A DNA stretch of 50,810 bases from Chromatiales bacterium (GCA_020351875.1 CP070671.1:706415-757224), one strand, 5' to 3'; numbered from the stretch's first letter, positions 24,921 through 34,508 are shown. A program made the numbers and translations. The notes: a model not told the origin generated them from the sequence alone.

Positions 24921-27365
24921 ATGAGCGCCAAACTGCAACCGGACACCGCGGCCGCCGAACTCGAGCACACCGAGCTGGCCGTTGAAGGCATGACCTGCGG
25001 CGCGTGCGCCACCCGGCTGGAAAAGGCCTTGGGCCGGGCGGTCGGTGTCGCCGGCGCCAGTGTGAACTTCGCGCTGGAGCGCGCGACCGTGGATTTCGAA
25101 CCGGGGCAGACCAGCCTCACGACGATTGCCGACGTGATCGGCAAGGCCGGCTTTGCCGTCGGCCGCGAAGAGTACTCGCTACCGGTCACCGGCATGACCT
25201 GCAGCGCCTGTTCCACCCGGGTCGAAAAAGCGCTGCGCAAGGTACCCGGCGTGATCGAAGCCAACGTGAACCTCGCCCTGGAACGCGCAGACATCACTAC
25301 GGTCGCCGGCGGCGTCAGCCTGGACAGCCTGGCCAGCGCCGTCGAGAAAGCAGGCTATGAACTGGGCGTGGCGGCCGCCGCGCAGGACCAGGTCACGGCC
25401 CAGGAAAAACAGGATGCGGAAGCGGAGGCCCGGCTGGCCACCGAAAAGCGCTGGCTGATCCTGTCCATCCTGCTGACCACGCCACTGGTCGGGCAGATGG
25501 TGGCGAAATACCTCGGCTCCGATTTTCACCTGATGCCGTTTTTCGAGGTGCTGCTCGCGACGCCCGTGCAGTTCGTGATCGGTGCGCGCTTTTATCGCGC
25601 TGCGTGGAACGCGGTACGCGCGGGGGCCGGCAACATGGATGTGCTGGTCGTGATGGGCACCACCGCCGCCTATTGTTACAGCTGGTACCTGATCGGCACG
25701 CTGGGCGTGGCGGCCGAAGGCCAGCTGTACTTCGAGGCCTCTGCGGTCATCATCACGCTGGTCCTGCTCGGCAAGTACATGGAAGCGCGCGCGAAGCGCG
25801 GCACCACGGCGGCCATCCGGCAGCTGATGGACCTGCGCCCGGAAGTCGCGCGCGTGCGCCGGGCAGACGGCAGCGAGGTAGAACTGCCGATTACCGAAGT
25901 GCGCTCCGGCGCAACCGTGATCATCCGTCCTGGCGAGCGCATCCCGGTAGACGGTGCAGTGGTAGCCGGGCAAAGCGACATCGACGAATCACTGATCACC
26001 GGCGAAAGCCTGCCGGTAGAGAAGACCGCCGGCGATACCGTGACCGGTGGCGCGATCAACGGCACCGGCCTGCTGGAGATCGAAGCCACGACCGTCGGCG
26101 AGGACTCGACCCTGTCGCGAATTATTCGCCTCGTGGAAAGCGCGCAGGCCGGCAAGGCGCCGGTGCAGCGGCTGGTGGACCGCATCAGCAGCATCTTCGT
26201 GCCCACGGTCATCGTGATTGCAGCACTGACCTTCACCGGCTGGTTCTTCGTGGACGGCAGCTTCGAGAATTCGCTGATTGCAGCGGTCTCGGTACTCGTG
26301 ATCGCGTGCCCGTGCGCGCTGGGCCTGGCCACGCCGACCGCCATCATGACCGGCACCGGCGCGGCAGCCCGGGCCGGCATCCTGATCAAGGACGTGGAAT
26401 CCCTGGAACGCGCCCACCGCCTGAACGCGGTGATCTTCGACAAGACCGGCACGCTGACGGAAGGCCGGCCGAAAGTCGTCGCGCTGCACACGCTGCGCGG
26501 TGACGAAGCGGAACTGATTCGCCTGGCCGCATCGGCCCAGAAAGGCAGTGAACACCCCCTGGCCGGCGCGCTGCTGGAACTGGCATCCGAGCGCGGCATT
26601 GCGCTCGGTGGTGTAGCGGATTTCCAGAGCTATACCGGCCGGGGTATCGCCGGCAGTGTCGACGACCGCCGCATCCTGATCGGCAACGAACGCCTGCTCG
26701 CCGAACATGAACTGGATCCGTCGGCGGAACTGGAACGGGCCCGGGGTTGGGAAGCGGAAGCGAAAACGGTCATCTGGATTGCCGACGACGACGGGCTGCT
26801 GGGCATAGCGGCCATCGCCGACCCTCTGAAACCCCAGGCGCGGCCTGCGGTAGAGAACCTTCGCGCCCTGGGTATCCGCACGCTGATGCTGTCCGGCGAC
26901 GCGCCGCTGGTGGCCGAAGCCGTGGGCCGCGAAGCGGGCCTGGACGATGCGCGCGGCGGCGTGCGCCCGGACGCGAAGGCCGAAGTGGTGGAATCCCTCG
27001 CCGCGGAAGGCTACGCGGTGGGCATGATCGGTGACGGCATCAATGACGCGCCGGCGCTGGCGGCTGCGGACGTGGGCATCGCGATGGGTACCGGTACCGA
27101 CATTGCCATGGAAACCGCTGGTGTCACGCTGATGCGCCCGGACCCACGGCTGGTCGGGGGCGCAATCTCCGCAAGCCGCGCGACCTTCCGCAAGATCAAG
27201 CAGAACCTGTTCTGGGCCTTCATCTACAACGTCATCGGCATTCCGCTGGCTGCGGCCGGCATGCTCAGCCCGGCCATCGCCGGCGCGGCGATGGCGATGA
27301 GCAGCGTCAGCGTGGTCTCGAACTCTTTGTTGCTGCGGCGCTGGGCACCGCGGCTCAACGACTAA
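24921..27365 (+). CDS. copA: Copper-exporting P1B-type ATPase CopA
   Basis: 814 aa. Two N-terminal HMA domains with [15 protein letters not shown] (about 17-31) and [15 protein letters not shown] (about 90-104). Eight transmembrane segments are expected; the metal site CPC is at 463-465 ([14 protein letters not shown]). DKTGTLTEG has the phosphorylated Asp507, [12 protein letters not shown] carries the HP dipeptide of the N-domain, and [16 protein letters not shown] is the hinge. [12 protein letters not shown] actuator motifs are also present. It pumps Cu(I) from cytosol to periplasm. copZ follows after 26 nt. I see no CueR-type operator in the 120 bases upstream and no merR gene nearby. Confidence 0.96.
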   Translation: MSAKLQPDTAAAELEHTELAVEGMTCGACATRLEKALGRAVGVAGASVNFALERATVDFEPGQTSLTTIADVIGKAGFAVGREEYSLPVTGMTCSACSTRVEKALRKVPGVIEANVNLALERADITTVAGGVSLDSLASAVEKAGYELGVAAAAQDQVTAQEKQDAEAEARLATEKRWLILSILLTTPLVGQMVAKYLGSDFHLMPFFEVLLATPVQFVIGARFYRAAWNAVRAGAGNMDVLVVMGTTAAYCYSWYLIGTLGVAAEGQLYFEASAVIITLVLLGKYMEARAKRGTTAAIRQLMDLRPEVARVRRADGSEVELPITEVRSGATVIIRPGERIPVDGAVVAGQSDIDESLITGESLPVEKTAGDTVTGGAINGTGLLEIEATTVGEDSTLSRIIRLVESAQAGKAPVQRLVDRISSIFVPTVIVIAALTFTGWFFVDGSFENSLIAAVSVLVIACPCALGLATPTAIMTGTGAAARAGILIKDVESLERAHRLNAVIFDKTGTLTEGRPKVVALHTLRGDEAELIRLAASAQKGSEHPLAGALLELASERGIALGGVADFQSYTGRGIAGSVDDRRILIGNERLLAEHELDPSAELERARGWEAEAKTVIWIADDDGLLGIAAIADPLKPQARPAVENLRALGIRTLMLSGDAPLVAEAVGREAGLDDARGGVRPDAKAEVVESLAAEGYAVGMIGDGINDAPALAAADVGIAMGTGTDIAMETAGVTLMRPDPRLVGGAISASRATFRKIKQNLFWAFIYNVIGIPLAAAGMLSPAIAGAAMAMSSVSVVSNSLLLRRWAPRLND

Positions 27366-27391
27366 CCAGACAACAACAGGAGACTGGCAGA

Positions 27392-27601
27392 ATGGAACGC
27401 GTGGAACTGAACGTAGAAGGCATGACCTGTGGGGGCTGTGTGAACAGCATCCAGAACGCGCTGAACACGCGCGACGGGGTTGCGAGCGCAACCGCAGACC
27501 TGGAAAGCCAACGCGTCACGATCGAGTTCGACCCGGCGTTGATCCAGAAGGCGGGACTTGTCGAGGCCATCGAGGACGCCGGATTCGACGTCGCCGCCTG
27601 A
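27392..27601 (+). CDS. copZ: Copper chaperone CopZ (HMA domain)
   Basis: 69 aa, a single heavy-metal-associated domain with the binding loop GMTCGGCVNSIQNAL (both Cys present, CxxC) and the ferredoxin-like beta-alpha-beta layout ending IEDAGFDVAA. ACAGGAGAC gives a good ribosome site. It is 26 nt after copA, so it should be cotranscribed and deliver Cu(I) to the CopA N-terminal domains. The loop GGC differs from the GAC/SAC loops of CopA. It is convergent with the MFS gene, 6 nt apart. Confidence 0.92.
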   Translation: MERVELNVEGMTCGGCVNSIQNALNTRDGVASATADLESQRVTIEFDPALIQKAGLVEAIEDAGFDVAA

Positions 27602-27607
27602 ACCCGC

Positions 27608-28966
27608 TCAGGCCTCGTCGGTCGCGATAGTCCGGCCCACGGGCGCCGGCCCGGGGTCTTTCACCCGCACGACGATCGCGAACGCCACCACCAGCAGTGT
27701 CAGCAAGCCGATGAACACAAAGGGCGCCGCCGGCGCCACGGCGTCGAACAGCCGGCCGCCCACGCCCACGGACACGATGATGCCGATGGCACCGAACACA
27801 TTGAACATGCCCACCACGGCGCCTCGCGAGCGCCGTGGTGCTTCCTGGCTGATCAATACCGTGGCACCGAGAAACGCGCTGATCTGACCGACTCCCAGCA
27901 GCGCAAACAGCAACAGGGATGATCGGTCCAGTGGATCATCGATGAACATCGTGCACAGGTAGCCAATCACCGCAATCACCAGGCACAGGGTCACGCCCGT
28001 CACCCGGTTCAACCGGTCGACGATGGCCCCCATGATGGGCAGCCACAGCAGTGCTGCCAGCGAGGCGGTGCCAAAAATCTGTGCGCCGCGGGCCGCCGCG
28101 CGGGCCGGATCGAGCCCCGCTTCGATGCCGGCGGTCGCGCCCCACAGGGTCGTGAACGTGCCGAGAATGACCAGGTCGCTGCGGGCAATAAACCCGCACG
28201 CGTAGGCCAGTGCAATGCGCAGGTTGCGGGCCTCGACGAATCCCGCCAGCAGCAGTTCCTTGAGCGGCGGTTTGTCCTCGCCCTTCTGCAACGGCGCGCC
28301 CTTCTGCAGGCCGAGGCCGACGATCAGTGCGCTGAGGAAGCAAAAACCCGCTGCGACCCAGTGAGCATACCGGCCGGCATCGAGCGGCGCGTAACCGGCG
28401 TCGGCGAGGATCCCGGGTAACCGGGCAATCGTAAAGGTCACGGTGACCACACCGAGTCCGTTCAATACGCCGATCAGCGCCACCATCTTGCCGCGCGAGA
28501 TGTCCTGCGGGTAGTCGGCAATGATGGTGCCGAGCATGCCGGTGGCAAGACCGATGCCCACCGCGTAAATCGCCCGGTAAAGGCTCAGTTCCACGATCGA
28601 CGTGGCCAGCGGGTAGAGCACGTAGGCCACACCCATGGAAAACAGGCCGGCGGCGAACACACCACGGCGACCAATCCGGTCGGCCAAAATCCCCGCAGGC
28701 GCAAAGACCAGCAACAAGACGATTTCGTTCAGCAGCTGCAGGTCGCCGGTGTACTGGCCCTGATCCGCCCGCGGGATGCCGAGGTTCGCGTTCAGCACAT
28801 ACGGCGTGGCCGTCGCGACGAAAGTCAGCAGGCCGATGGTCGTGTAGGCCGCCAGCGCCAGCGACCATGCGTTCACCATCGTGACGCCGGGCACGAGCCA
28901 GACCGGCCCGAAACGGCGCCCGCTGCTGTCTATTGTTGCTCCCTTCCCCGGTGGTGCTGCATCCAT
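27608..28966 (-). CDS. MFS transporter (first of two related)
   Basis: 452 aa with about 12 hydrophobic segments. MFS signature between TM2 and TM3: APAGILADRIGRRGVFAAG. The central loop is long and charged (KGAPLQKGEDKPPLKE). The overall plan resembles the protein at 32959-34311: YxLNxxLxIP near TM1-2 and EAP(R/E)R(S/G)RGAVxGM in the second half occur in both. Substrate unknown. It lies downstream of the aldehyde dehydrogenase gene in the same direction (49 nt gap) and could import a compound oxidised by that enzyme. The ribosome site is weak. Confidence 0.85.
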   Translation of the reverse strand: MDAAPPGKGATIDSSGRRFGPVWLVPGVTMVNAWSLALAAYTTIGLLTFVATATPYVLNANLGIPRADQGQYTGDLQLLNEIVLLLVFAPAGILADRIGRRGVFAAGLFSMGVAYVLYPLATSIVELSLYRAIYAVGIGLATGMLGTIIADYPQDISRGKMVALIGVLNGLGVVTVTFTIARLPGILADAGYAPLDAGRYAHWVAAGFCFLSALIVGLGLQKGAPLQKGEDKPPLKELLLAGFVEARNLRIALAYACGFIARSDLVILGTFTTLWGATAGIEAGLDPARAAARGAQIFGTASLAALLWLPIMGAIVDRLNRVTGVTLCLVIAVIGYLCTMFIDDPLDRSSLLLFALLGVGQISAFLGATVLISQEAPRRSRGAVVGMFNVFGAIGIIVSVGVGGRLFDAVAPAAPFVFIGLLTLLVVAFAIVVRVKDPGPAPVGRTIATDEA

Positions 28967-29015
28967 TTTGCAATCCGCCTTGTTATTCTGCTGGACCCGA
29001 ATCGGACGCCGCGAT

Positions 29016-30467
29016 CTACATCATCACGTGCACGGCCTTGCTCTGCGTATAACTCAACAATTCTTCCAGGCACTCTTCCCGGCCGAGGCCGCTGTTTTTC
29101 CAGCCGGTGAAGCCGGTGCCGAGGAAGTGCCGACCGCCGCCGTTTATCCAGACCAGTCCACATTCCAGGTCCTGCGCCATGCCCATGGCCGTGCGCAGGT
29201 CGTTTGTCCAGACCCCGGCCGTGAGCCCGAACTCCGTCGCGTTGGCCATGGCCAGCGCCTCGCCGCGGTCGCGCCACTTCAACACCGACAGTAACGGCCC
29301 GAAGACCTCCTGTCTGGCGATGCGCATGTCCATCGTCACGTTGCCGATAACCGTGGGCTCCACCCAGTAGCCGTTTGCAAACTCGTCGCCGTCCGGCCGC
29401 TGGCCGCCGCAAAGAATTTGCCCGCCGTCTTCCCGGGCCACGTTGATCATGTTCATCACATGCCGGTACTGGCCGGCATTGTTGACCGGGCCCATCTCCG
29501 AAGCCGTGTCCCGAGGGTCACCCAGGCGGATGTTGCGCACGTGTTCGACCACCCGGTCAAGGACCTCGTCGTGCAGTGACTCGTGCAGCATCAGGCGGCT
29601 GGTCGATCCGCAGGACTGCCCGGACCACGCGAAGTTCATGCCCGCCACCGCCGCATTGGCGACGGTTTCAGCATCTGCATCCGGGAACGCAATCAGCGGG
29701 TTCTTGCCGCCGAGCTCCAGGGTCAGGTGCTTGATGCCCGTTTCCGCCGCCGCGCGCTGGATCGCCATGCCCGTCGGCACGGAACCAGTGAAACCGATAC
29801 GCCGCACGACAGGATGTCGGACAATCGCGTCCCCCGTCACGATGCCCTGGCCGGACACGATGTTCACCAGCCCGGGCGGCAGCACGTCGCGGCATATGTC
29901 GCCCATCAGGCTGCCGGACAAGGGGCTCTGGTCGGGCGACTTCAGCACCACCGCGTTGCCCGCCATTAGCGGCGCCGCGAGATGGGCGGCCGCGAACAGA
30001 AACGGGTGGTTGAACGGCACAATTCGGCCCACGACGCCATACGGCTGGCGCAACGTGAAGTGAATATTGCCCGGCGTGGCCGGCACCGTTTCGCCTTTCA
30101 ATTCGATGCCGAGTCCGGCCATCATTTCGATGTACCCGGCGGCGAGCACGATGTCATTGCCCAGGCTCGCGATCGTGTTGCCGGTGTCTGCCGACTCCAG
30201 CGGCAACACCTCGTCGGCCCGCGCCTGCATCGCCGCAGTGAGTTCGCGCAGCCGCGCGGCACGCTCGAACACCGACGTCGCCGCCCAGGCCGGCTGCGCC
30301 GCCGCCGCTGCCTGCACCGCGCGGTCCACATCGGCAGGCGACGCAGCGGGCACCCGCCCATGCACAACCTCGGTGGCCGGATTCACCGACTCCATCCACT
30401 CGCCACTCTCCGCGGCGACCATGTCACCGCCGATCAGCATCGGGCGATCACCGAACTCGTGCGTCAC
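29016..30467 (-). CDS. NAD(P)-dependent aldehyde dehydrogenase
   Basis: 483 aa from GTG 30465-30467; the ATG nine codons later (MLIGGDMVAAESGEW) is an alternative start, as many family members begin near it. Catalytic residues: Asn154 in PFNHPFLFAA, Lys176 in VVLKSPDQSP, Glu251 in LTLELGGKNPL and the nucleophile Cys286 in WSGQSCGSTSR. GFTGSVPTG is the NAD-binding turn, and EVFGPLLSVLKW and NSGLGREE are present. It oxidises an aldehyde to the acid; the closest types are betaine- and benzaldehyde/vanillin-like ALDHs, but the substrate cannot be fixed. It is probably cotranscribed with the downstream MFS gene. Confidence 0.92.
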   Translation of the reverse strand: MTHEFGDRPMLIGGDMVAAESGEWMESVNPATEVVHGRVPAASPADVDRAVQAAAAAQPAWAATSVFERAARLRELTAAMQARADEVLPLESADTGNTIASLGNDIVLAAGYIEMMAGLGIELKGETVPATPGNIHFTLRQPYGVVGRIVPFNHPFLFAAAHLAAPLMAGNAVVLKSPDQSPLSGSLMGDICRDVLPPGLVNIVSGQGIVTGDAIVRHPVVRRIGFTGSVPTGMAIQRAAAETGIKHLTLELGGKNPLIAFPDADAETVANAAVAGMNFAWSGQSCGSTSRLMLHESLHDEVLDRVVEHVRNIRLGDPRDTASEMGPVNNAGQYRHVMNMINVAREDGGQILCGGQRPDGDEFANGYWVEPTVIGNVTMDMRIARQEVFGPLLSVLKWRDRGEALAMANATEFGLTAGVWTNDLRTAMGMAQDLECGLVWINGGGRHFLGTGFTGWKNSGLGREECLEELLSYTQSKAVHVMM

Positions 30468-30779
30468 TGTTAATTACCGTTGGTTCCGAACGGGGGCCAT
30501 TGTCGGCCAGTGGCCCCAGCGGCCAAAGGCTCGCCCGGCAGTCGTTCACCTGTCGGCAGACGGCTGGGTCAAACGGAGCAAGATAGCCCGCGACAATAGA
30601 ACGGCCGCCGCGGCTGACGGGATTGTCTTCCGGGCGTCGTCCCGAAGGAGCGGAGCCAGGGATCGCGGGAGCGACGGAGGGCCGATCCGAGCCCGGACAG
30701 GGATCTCCGGGCGGGGTTAAGACCGGCAGACAATCCCGTCAGCCGCGGCGGCCCCCACCAGCGATGGGGCTGCTCGCCC
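30468..30779. other. Intergenic region containing palindromic repeat copy 1
   Basis: 312 bases between the aldehyde dehydrogenase start and the SDR stop. The right half is the repeat element listed at 30605-30751. The left half (30468-30604) must contain the dehydrogenase promoter; no clear boxes seen. No gene supported. Confidence 0.6.
30605..30751 (+). repeat. Palindromic repeat, copy 1: 107-bp core with 24-bp perfect inverted ends
   Basis: The core at 30625-30731 matches 31699-31805 in the same orientation, same length, with about 10 mismatches by my count. Around this copy an inverted repeat is perfect over 24 bp: 30605-30628 against 30728-30751, overlapping the core ends. The transcript could form a long stem with a ~99-nt loop. 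The frame VFRASSRRSGARDRGSDGGP seen inside is a by-product of the repeat, not a gene. No target-site duplication or transposase is seen; it is probably a non-autonomous (REP/MITE-like) element. Confidence 0.85.
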
Positions 30780-31556
30780 CTACGACAGGGTCAGCGGATC
30801 GGTATAGAAACGCTCGATCAACCGCCGCTCGAAGGCCTTCGGATCCCGGGCCAACTCATCCCGCAGCGCTGCCGCCCCTTCTCCCGAATAGATGTCTTCT
30901 TCCCCCGCCTCCAGCGCCGCCAGCACCTGCTCGGCATGCTCGGCCGGCGTGCACTGCGGATCCGCGTTCTTTGCCGACATCCGTGTCTTCACGCCCGCGG
31001 TAAACACCCCGGCCACCAGCACCGGGTCCCGGTCCAGCTCCGCCCGGATTCCCGCCGTGGCCATCGCCAGCGCCGCCTTCGCCACGCTGTAACTCGACAC
31101 CTCCGGCACGCAGAACAGCGCGCCGATAGAAATGATGTTGCAAATCGCGCCGCCGCCGTTCGCCTTGATCACCGGCGCAAGCAACCGGCACATCTCCAAC
31201 GGCGCCCAGCAATCCGTCTCCATCACCAGCCGCGCGTCTGCCAGGGACGATGCCGCCAGCATCCGGCGCTCCGCGTCGATGTCACTCCCCGGTATCCCGG
31301 CGTTGTTGATCAGCAAAGTGACATCGGTCGCCGCCGCCGCAACCGCCTGCCGCTGCCCGTCGTCGGTGACATCCAGCGCCAGCGCCACGACTCGCTCCGG
31401 ATCCAGCGCCGCAAGCCCCGGCAACGTCTCCGCCCGGCGCGCCGTCGCGTAAACCTTGCTCGCCCCCCGCGCCAGCAACACCTCGACAAACCCCAGCCCA
31501 ATCCCCTGGTTCGCCCCCGTCACAAGCGCCGTACAACCCTCAACCAAAAATGCCAT
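30780..31556 (-). CDS. Short-chain dehydrogenase/reductase (SDR)
   Basis: 258 aa from the ATG at 31554-31556, with GAGGA about 8 nt upstream. Classical SDR: cofactor motif TGANQGIG (13-20), LLINNAGIPGSD (NNAG at 84-87), catalytic Ser143 in NIISIGALF, Tyr156 and Lys160 in SSYSVAK. ATARRAE after beta-2 (Arg40-Arg41) suggests NADP preference, by family rule. It is a cytoplasmic oxidoreductase of an alcohol or ketone. It stands alone between two copies of a 107-bp repeat. Aldehyde dehydrogenase and DUF1838 neighbours suggest a joint catabolic task, by inference. Confidence 0.92.
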   Translation of the reverse strand: MAFLVEGCTALVTGANQGIGLGFVEVLLARGASKVYATARRAETLPGLAALDPERVVALALDVTDDGQRQAVAAAATDVTLLINNAGIPGSDIDAERRMLAASSLADARLVMETDCWAPLEMCRLLAPVIKANGGGAICNIISIGALFCVPEVSSYSVAKAALAMATAGIRAELDRDPVLVAGVFTAGVKTRMSAKNADPQCTPAEHAEQVLAALEAGEEDIYSGEGAAALRDELARDPKAFERRLIERFYTDPLTLS

Positions 31557-31884
31557 AAACCTGTCCTCTGCCCGCAATTGTCACCACTCCGGTTGAGCCA
31601 AGCGCGTCTTGTTCGGCACCCATGCAACAACGCAATGCAATCCGATATTGCAGGGAAACACCGCCGACGCCGAGACGGCCGGCCCGGCAGGCAGGCGTGT
31701 CTTCCGGGCGTCGTCCCGGAGGCGCGGAGCTAGGGATGGCGGGAGCAACGGAGGGCCGATCCGAGTCCGGACAGGGATGTCCGGGCGAGGTTAAGCCCGG
31801 AAGACTTACCCGCCCGCGAGGCCGGCCAGGTTCTTACGATTAATCGTCCCAGATCGACCGCAGGAATCGCGGCTAAAGCCGCTC
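31557..31884. other. Intergenic region containing palindromic repeat copy 2
   Basis: 328 bases upstream of the SDR gene and downstream of the second DUF1838 gene. It contains repeat copy 2 (31699-31805) and runs into a REP-like half-site. No gene is supported; short frames here come from the repeat. Confidence 0.6.
31699..31805 (+). repeat. Palindromic repeat, copy 2 (107 bp)
   Basis: Same orientation as the core of copy 1 and about 90 percent identical by eye. Ends are exact inverted repeats of 11 bp: GTCTTCCGGGC (31699-31709) and GCCCGGAAGAC (31795-31805). Complementarity continues imperfectly outward into GGCCGGCC-type flanks. Together with copy 1 it brackets the SDR gene. Confidence 0.85.
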
Positions 31885-31889
31885 CTACC
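31866..31889. repeat. REP-like half element overlapping the DUF1838 stop codon
   Basis: 24 bases matching one arm of the hairpin at 17960-18029 with one mismatch (CTCCTACC for CTCCCACC). It overlaps the stop codon of the DUF1838 gene (31885-31887) and contains the small palindrome GCGGCTAAAGCCGC just after it, which may act as a 3' hairpin on the minus-strand transcript. Confidence 0.75.
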
Positions 31890-32883
31890 GGACCGGCGCC
31901 GGCGTCTGCTCCATCGCATACCGCTCCAGGCTCGACAGACTCTCACCCGACATATCGGTAGGCGCATCAAAATACTTCGCGTAGTTCTTCTCGGCATAGT
32001 CCACCGCCGACTGCGACAACACCTCGCTCGGGTGATTGCAGGTCCCCATGAAGCACTGGTACAGGCAGTGCCCGGGCTGCTGGCCCATCAGCATCCAAGG
32101 CAGCCACGGCGTGATCCGATTCCACGTGCCACGGTAATCCAGGCTCGTGACGTCCGGGTTCTGCATATCGTCGGCCTTCACGTGGTGCGCGAACATCTCG
32201 GACACCTGCGCGATCGGGCCCGACGACTCACGCGGCCACTTGTCCGGCTGCAGCGCGTTGGGATAAGCGAGATGAATGTGAATCTCCATCTCCAGCCAGT
32301 CGCCGTGCTGATACCAGGGCAGGATAAACGGGATCTTCGGCGGCGCCTTTTCCTTGTTCAGCCCGCCAAACTCCGGCGGCGGTGGAAAGTACTTGTCGAT
32401 CGTGTAGTTGTAGGGATCATTATCTACGTGGACGACCCTGACGCGTTCCTTCGTGAACGGGTTGTCCCACTCTTCCAGCACTTCGCCGGTCCGCAAGTCC
32501 GTGTACAGTATGATTTCGCGGCACATGCGCTCGATCACACCGTCTTCGCGTTCGTTCAGGCGAATCACGCCGAACCCCTGCGCGCCGACGAGGTTCTGGA
32601 TCTTCTGCATCGGCCGGTTACCCGCCACGTAACCCTTGAACCAGAAAAACTTCTGCTGGCCGAAATCGATGTCACTTTGCAGACGCGCGTAGGCCAGCTG
32701 GTTACCGCGGCCAGTAGTCAGGTCCAGGTACGGCCCGTTGATGGCCGGCCCACGCCCGAACTGCGATGCGCTCTCGGATTTCGCGTGCGCCTGTTTACCC
32801 ATCGCGCCCAGCGCAAGACTCATGGCCCCGGCCGCGCCAACACCGGCAAAACCTTTCAGCAACTCTCTACGTTCCGGCCGCAT
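31885..32883 (-). CDS. Tat-exported DUF1838 family protein (second paralogue)
   Basis: 332 aa from the ATG at 32881-32883, with GGAG 8 nt upstream. Tat signal RRELLKGFAGVGAAGAMSLA at residues 5-24. Family landmarks parallel those of the protein at 6082-7155: FFWFKGYVAGNRPMQKI, TGEVLEEWDNPFTKERVRVV, IPFILPWYQHGDWLEMEIHI and a Trp-rich end (NRITPWLPWMLMGQQPGHCL). Outside these motifs the two are well diverged, so this is not a recent duplication. The gene is downstream of the MFS gene (75 nt, same strand), so transport and processing of one substrate is likely. Reaction unknown. Confidence 0.85.
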   Translation of the reverse strand: MRPERRELLKGFAGVGAAGAMSLALGAMGKQAHAKSESASQFGRGPAINGPYLDLTTGRGNQLAYARLQSDIDFGQQKFFWFKGYVAGNRPMQKIQNLVGAQGFGVIRLNEREDGVIERMCREIILYTDLRTGEVLEEWDNPFTKERVRVVHVDNDPYNYTIDKYFPPPPEFGGLNKEKAPPKIPFILPWYQHGDWLEMEIHIHLAYPNALQPDKWPRESSGPIAQVSEMFAHHVKADDMQNPDVTSLDYRGTWNRITPWLPWMLMGQQPGHCLYQCFMGTCNHPSEVLSQSAVDYAEKNYAKYFDAPTDMSGESLSSLERYAMEQTPAPVR

Positions 32884-32958
32884 TTTTATGACTCCCGACG
32901 GTGGATTGCAGCGCAGAAGCATCGCCTCTCGCTGGCAACGTTTCAAGCATCCGCGGGA

Positions 32959-34311
32959 TCACTGCGCGTCAGGCGCAGCCGGACCCTCGGCGCCGTTGCG
33001 CTTGAGCAGCAGATAGACCGCGAACAGCAACAGGGCCAGGTTCGCGGCGGCCACGAACATGAACGGGCCGATCTTGCTGACATTGTCGAACAGATAACCG
33101 CCGACCATTGCGACGGTCAGGATGCCGAGTGCGCCGAACCAGGTCCACATACCGAGTACCGCGCCGCGCCCGCGCTCCGGGGCTTCCTTGCCGATCAGCG
33201 AGGTCGCAGACAGGTTGGCCGTCATCTCAGCCATCCCGATCAGGGCCGCACACAAGTACATCCAGTTACCGAGTGGATTTTCCAGCAGGTACAGCGAGCC
33301 GTAACCCACGAAGCCGATGAACATGGCCATCGCGAGCCCGGCAACGCGGTCGATGCGATCCAGGATGTAGCCGGCGATGGGTGCCCATGGCAGGGCGAAG
33401 CCCTGAACCACGACGTAGAAAGTCAACGCGGTCTTGCTGGCCTCGGCGGTGCTGAGGCCCTGCTCGATGCCCACCTGTGTCAACCACAGCGTGAAGAAGG
33501 TGCTCATCACGCTGAGGTCGCCGCGCGACACGCTGGCCGCCGCGTAGGCCAGCAGAATCCGGCCACTGCGGGCCGCCTTCAGGCCCACGCGGAACGTGGC
33601 CAGGAGGGGCTCGCGCTTCTGCAGCTGCTGCGGTGCCCCCGGCTTCAGGAACAAGGCGAGCACGGCGGCCACCACGAGGCAAAGCCCGCTGACCGTCCAC
33701 AACCAGTACTGGCCGGCCGTCACCGGGTCGATGCCCATGTCGCTGAAACGCACCGGCAGGCCGCGCAGCAGGGAAATCAGTACGACCAGGCCCAGGCCGT
33801 TGAAGATGAAGCACGACGCAATCATCTTGGCCCGGCAGTGTTCCTGCGTGTAGTCGTTCGCAACCGCGGGCAACATCACCGAATTGGCCGACACGCCTGC
33901 CGCGAAGATCAGCCGGAACAGAAACAATACCAGGATCGTGCCGGCCAGCGGGTACAGGAAGTACGCCAGGCCCAGCAGCAGAAATGCAACCACATAGATC
34001 GGCTTGCGCCCAAACTTGTCGGATAGTGCCCCTACCGGTCCGAGCAGGATCAACAGGGTGATTTCCTGCGCCACCGTGAGCTGACCGGACAGCACGCCCT
34101 GTTCCGCGAGGGGGATATTCATGAGCTCGGTCAACACGTAGGGCTGGCTCGTGTTGATGAAACTCATGGACGCGATGCCAAAGAACGACGCGAAATACAG
34201 CGCAAACAGGTGCTTCGGGCGCACACCCGGATTCATCGCCAGTGGGCCGAAGCGCAGGCCTTCGTCGCGCAGAGTGCCGGTCGCCGCGGTATCGGATGCC
34301 GAAGTTGCCAC
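32959..34311 (-). CDS. MFS transporter (second of two related)
   Basis: 450 aa from GTG 34309-34311, preceded by AGGGGGA; the upstream in-frame ATG lacks a ribosome site. Twelve hydrophobic segments; TM2-3 loop GPVGALSDKFGRKPIYVVAF. In the second half, IGKEAPERGRGAVLGMWTWF mirrors the first transporter. Middle loop KPGAPQQLQKREPLL. The gene precedes the second DUF1838 gene in what looks like a two-gene operon. Substrate unknown. It is divergent from the paraoxonase-like gene. Confidence 0.87.
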   Translation of the reverse strand: MATSASDTAATGTLRDEGLRFGPLAMNPGVRPKHLFALYFASFFGIASMSFINTSQPYVLTELMNIPLAEQGVLSGQLTVAQEITLLILLGPVGALSDKFGRKPIYVVAFLLLGLAYFLYPLAGTILVLFLFRLIFAAGVSANSVMLPAVANDYTQEHCRAKMIASCFIFNGLGLVVLISLLRGLPVRFSDMGIDPVTAGQYWLWTVSGLCLVVAAVLALFLKPGAPQQLQKREPLLATFRVGLKAARSGRILLAYAAASVSRGDLSVMSTFFTLWLTQVGIEQGLSTAEASKTALTFYVVVQGFALPWAPIAGYILDRIDRVAGLAMAMFIGFVGYGSLYLLENPLGNWMYLCAALIGMAEMTANLSATSLIGKEAPERGRGAVLGMWTWFGALGILTVAMVGGYLFDNVSKIGPFMFVAAANLALLLFAVYLLLKRNGAEGPAAPDAQ

Positions 34312-34508
34312 TGAATCCCCCTGCCAAAAGCGGTCTGGCCGCGAAATGGTTATTGGCGTGTCGACGGCGCACAAACGCTGCCGTCCGGCCGACCGTGCCG
34401 TGATCTTACCGTGAAGGGTTCGAACCGGCCGGCCCAGCGGTTTCGCCGCGGTGCGGGGTGTCCGGATAGCGTCTAGAATGGGCGCCCCGCCAGACTGGAA
34501 CGCCCCGC

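Noticed and set aside
25989..27491. A 500-codon frame on the minus strand opposite copA
   Set aside because: Shadow of the well-supported copA gene; no motif and no ribosome site.
30625..30731. A short protein encoded by the 107-bp repeat (VFRASSRR frame in both copies)
   Set aside because: The frame is conserved only because the repeat is. There is no ribosome site and changes do not favour synonymous positions.
32032..34026. A 664-codon open frame on the plus strand
   Set aside because: It is antisense to the DUF1838 and MFS genes, rich in Arg/His/Gln as GC-rich shadows are, and has no recognisable domain.
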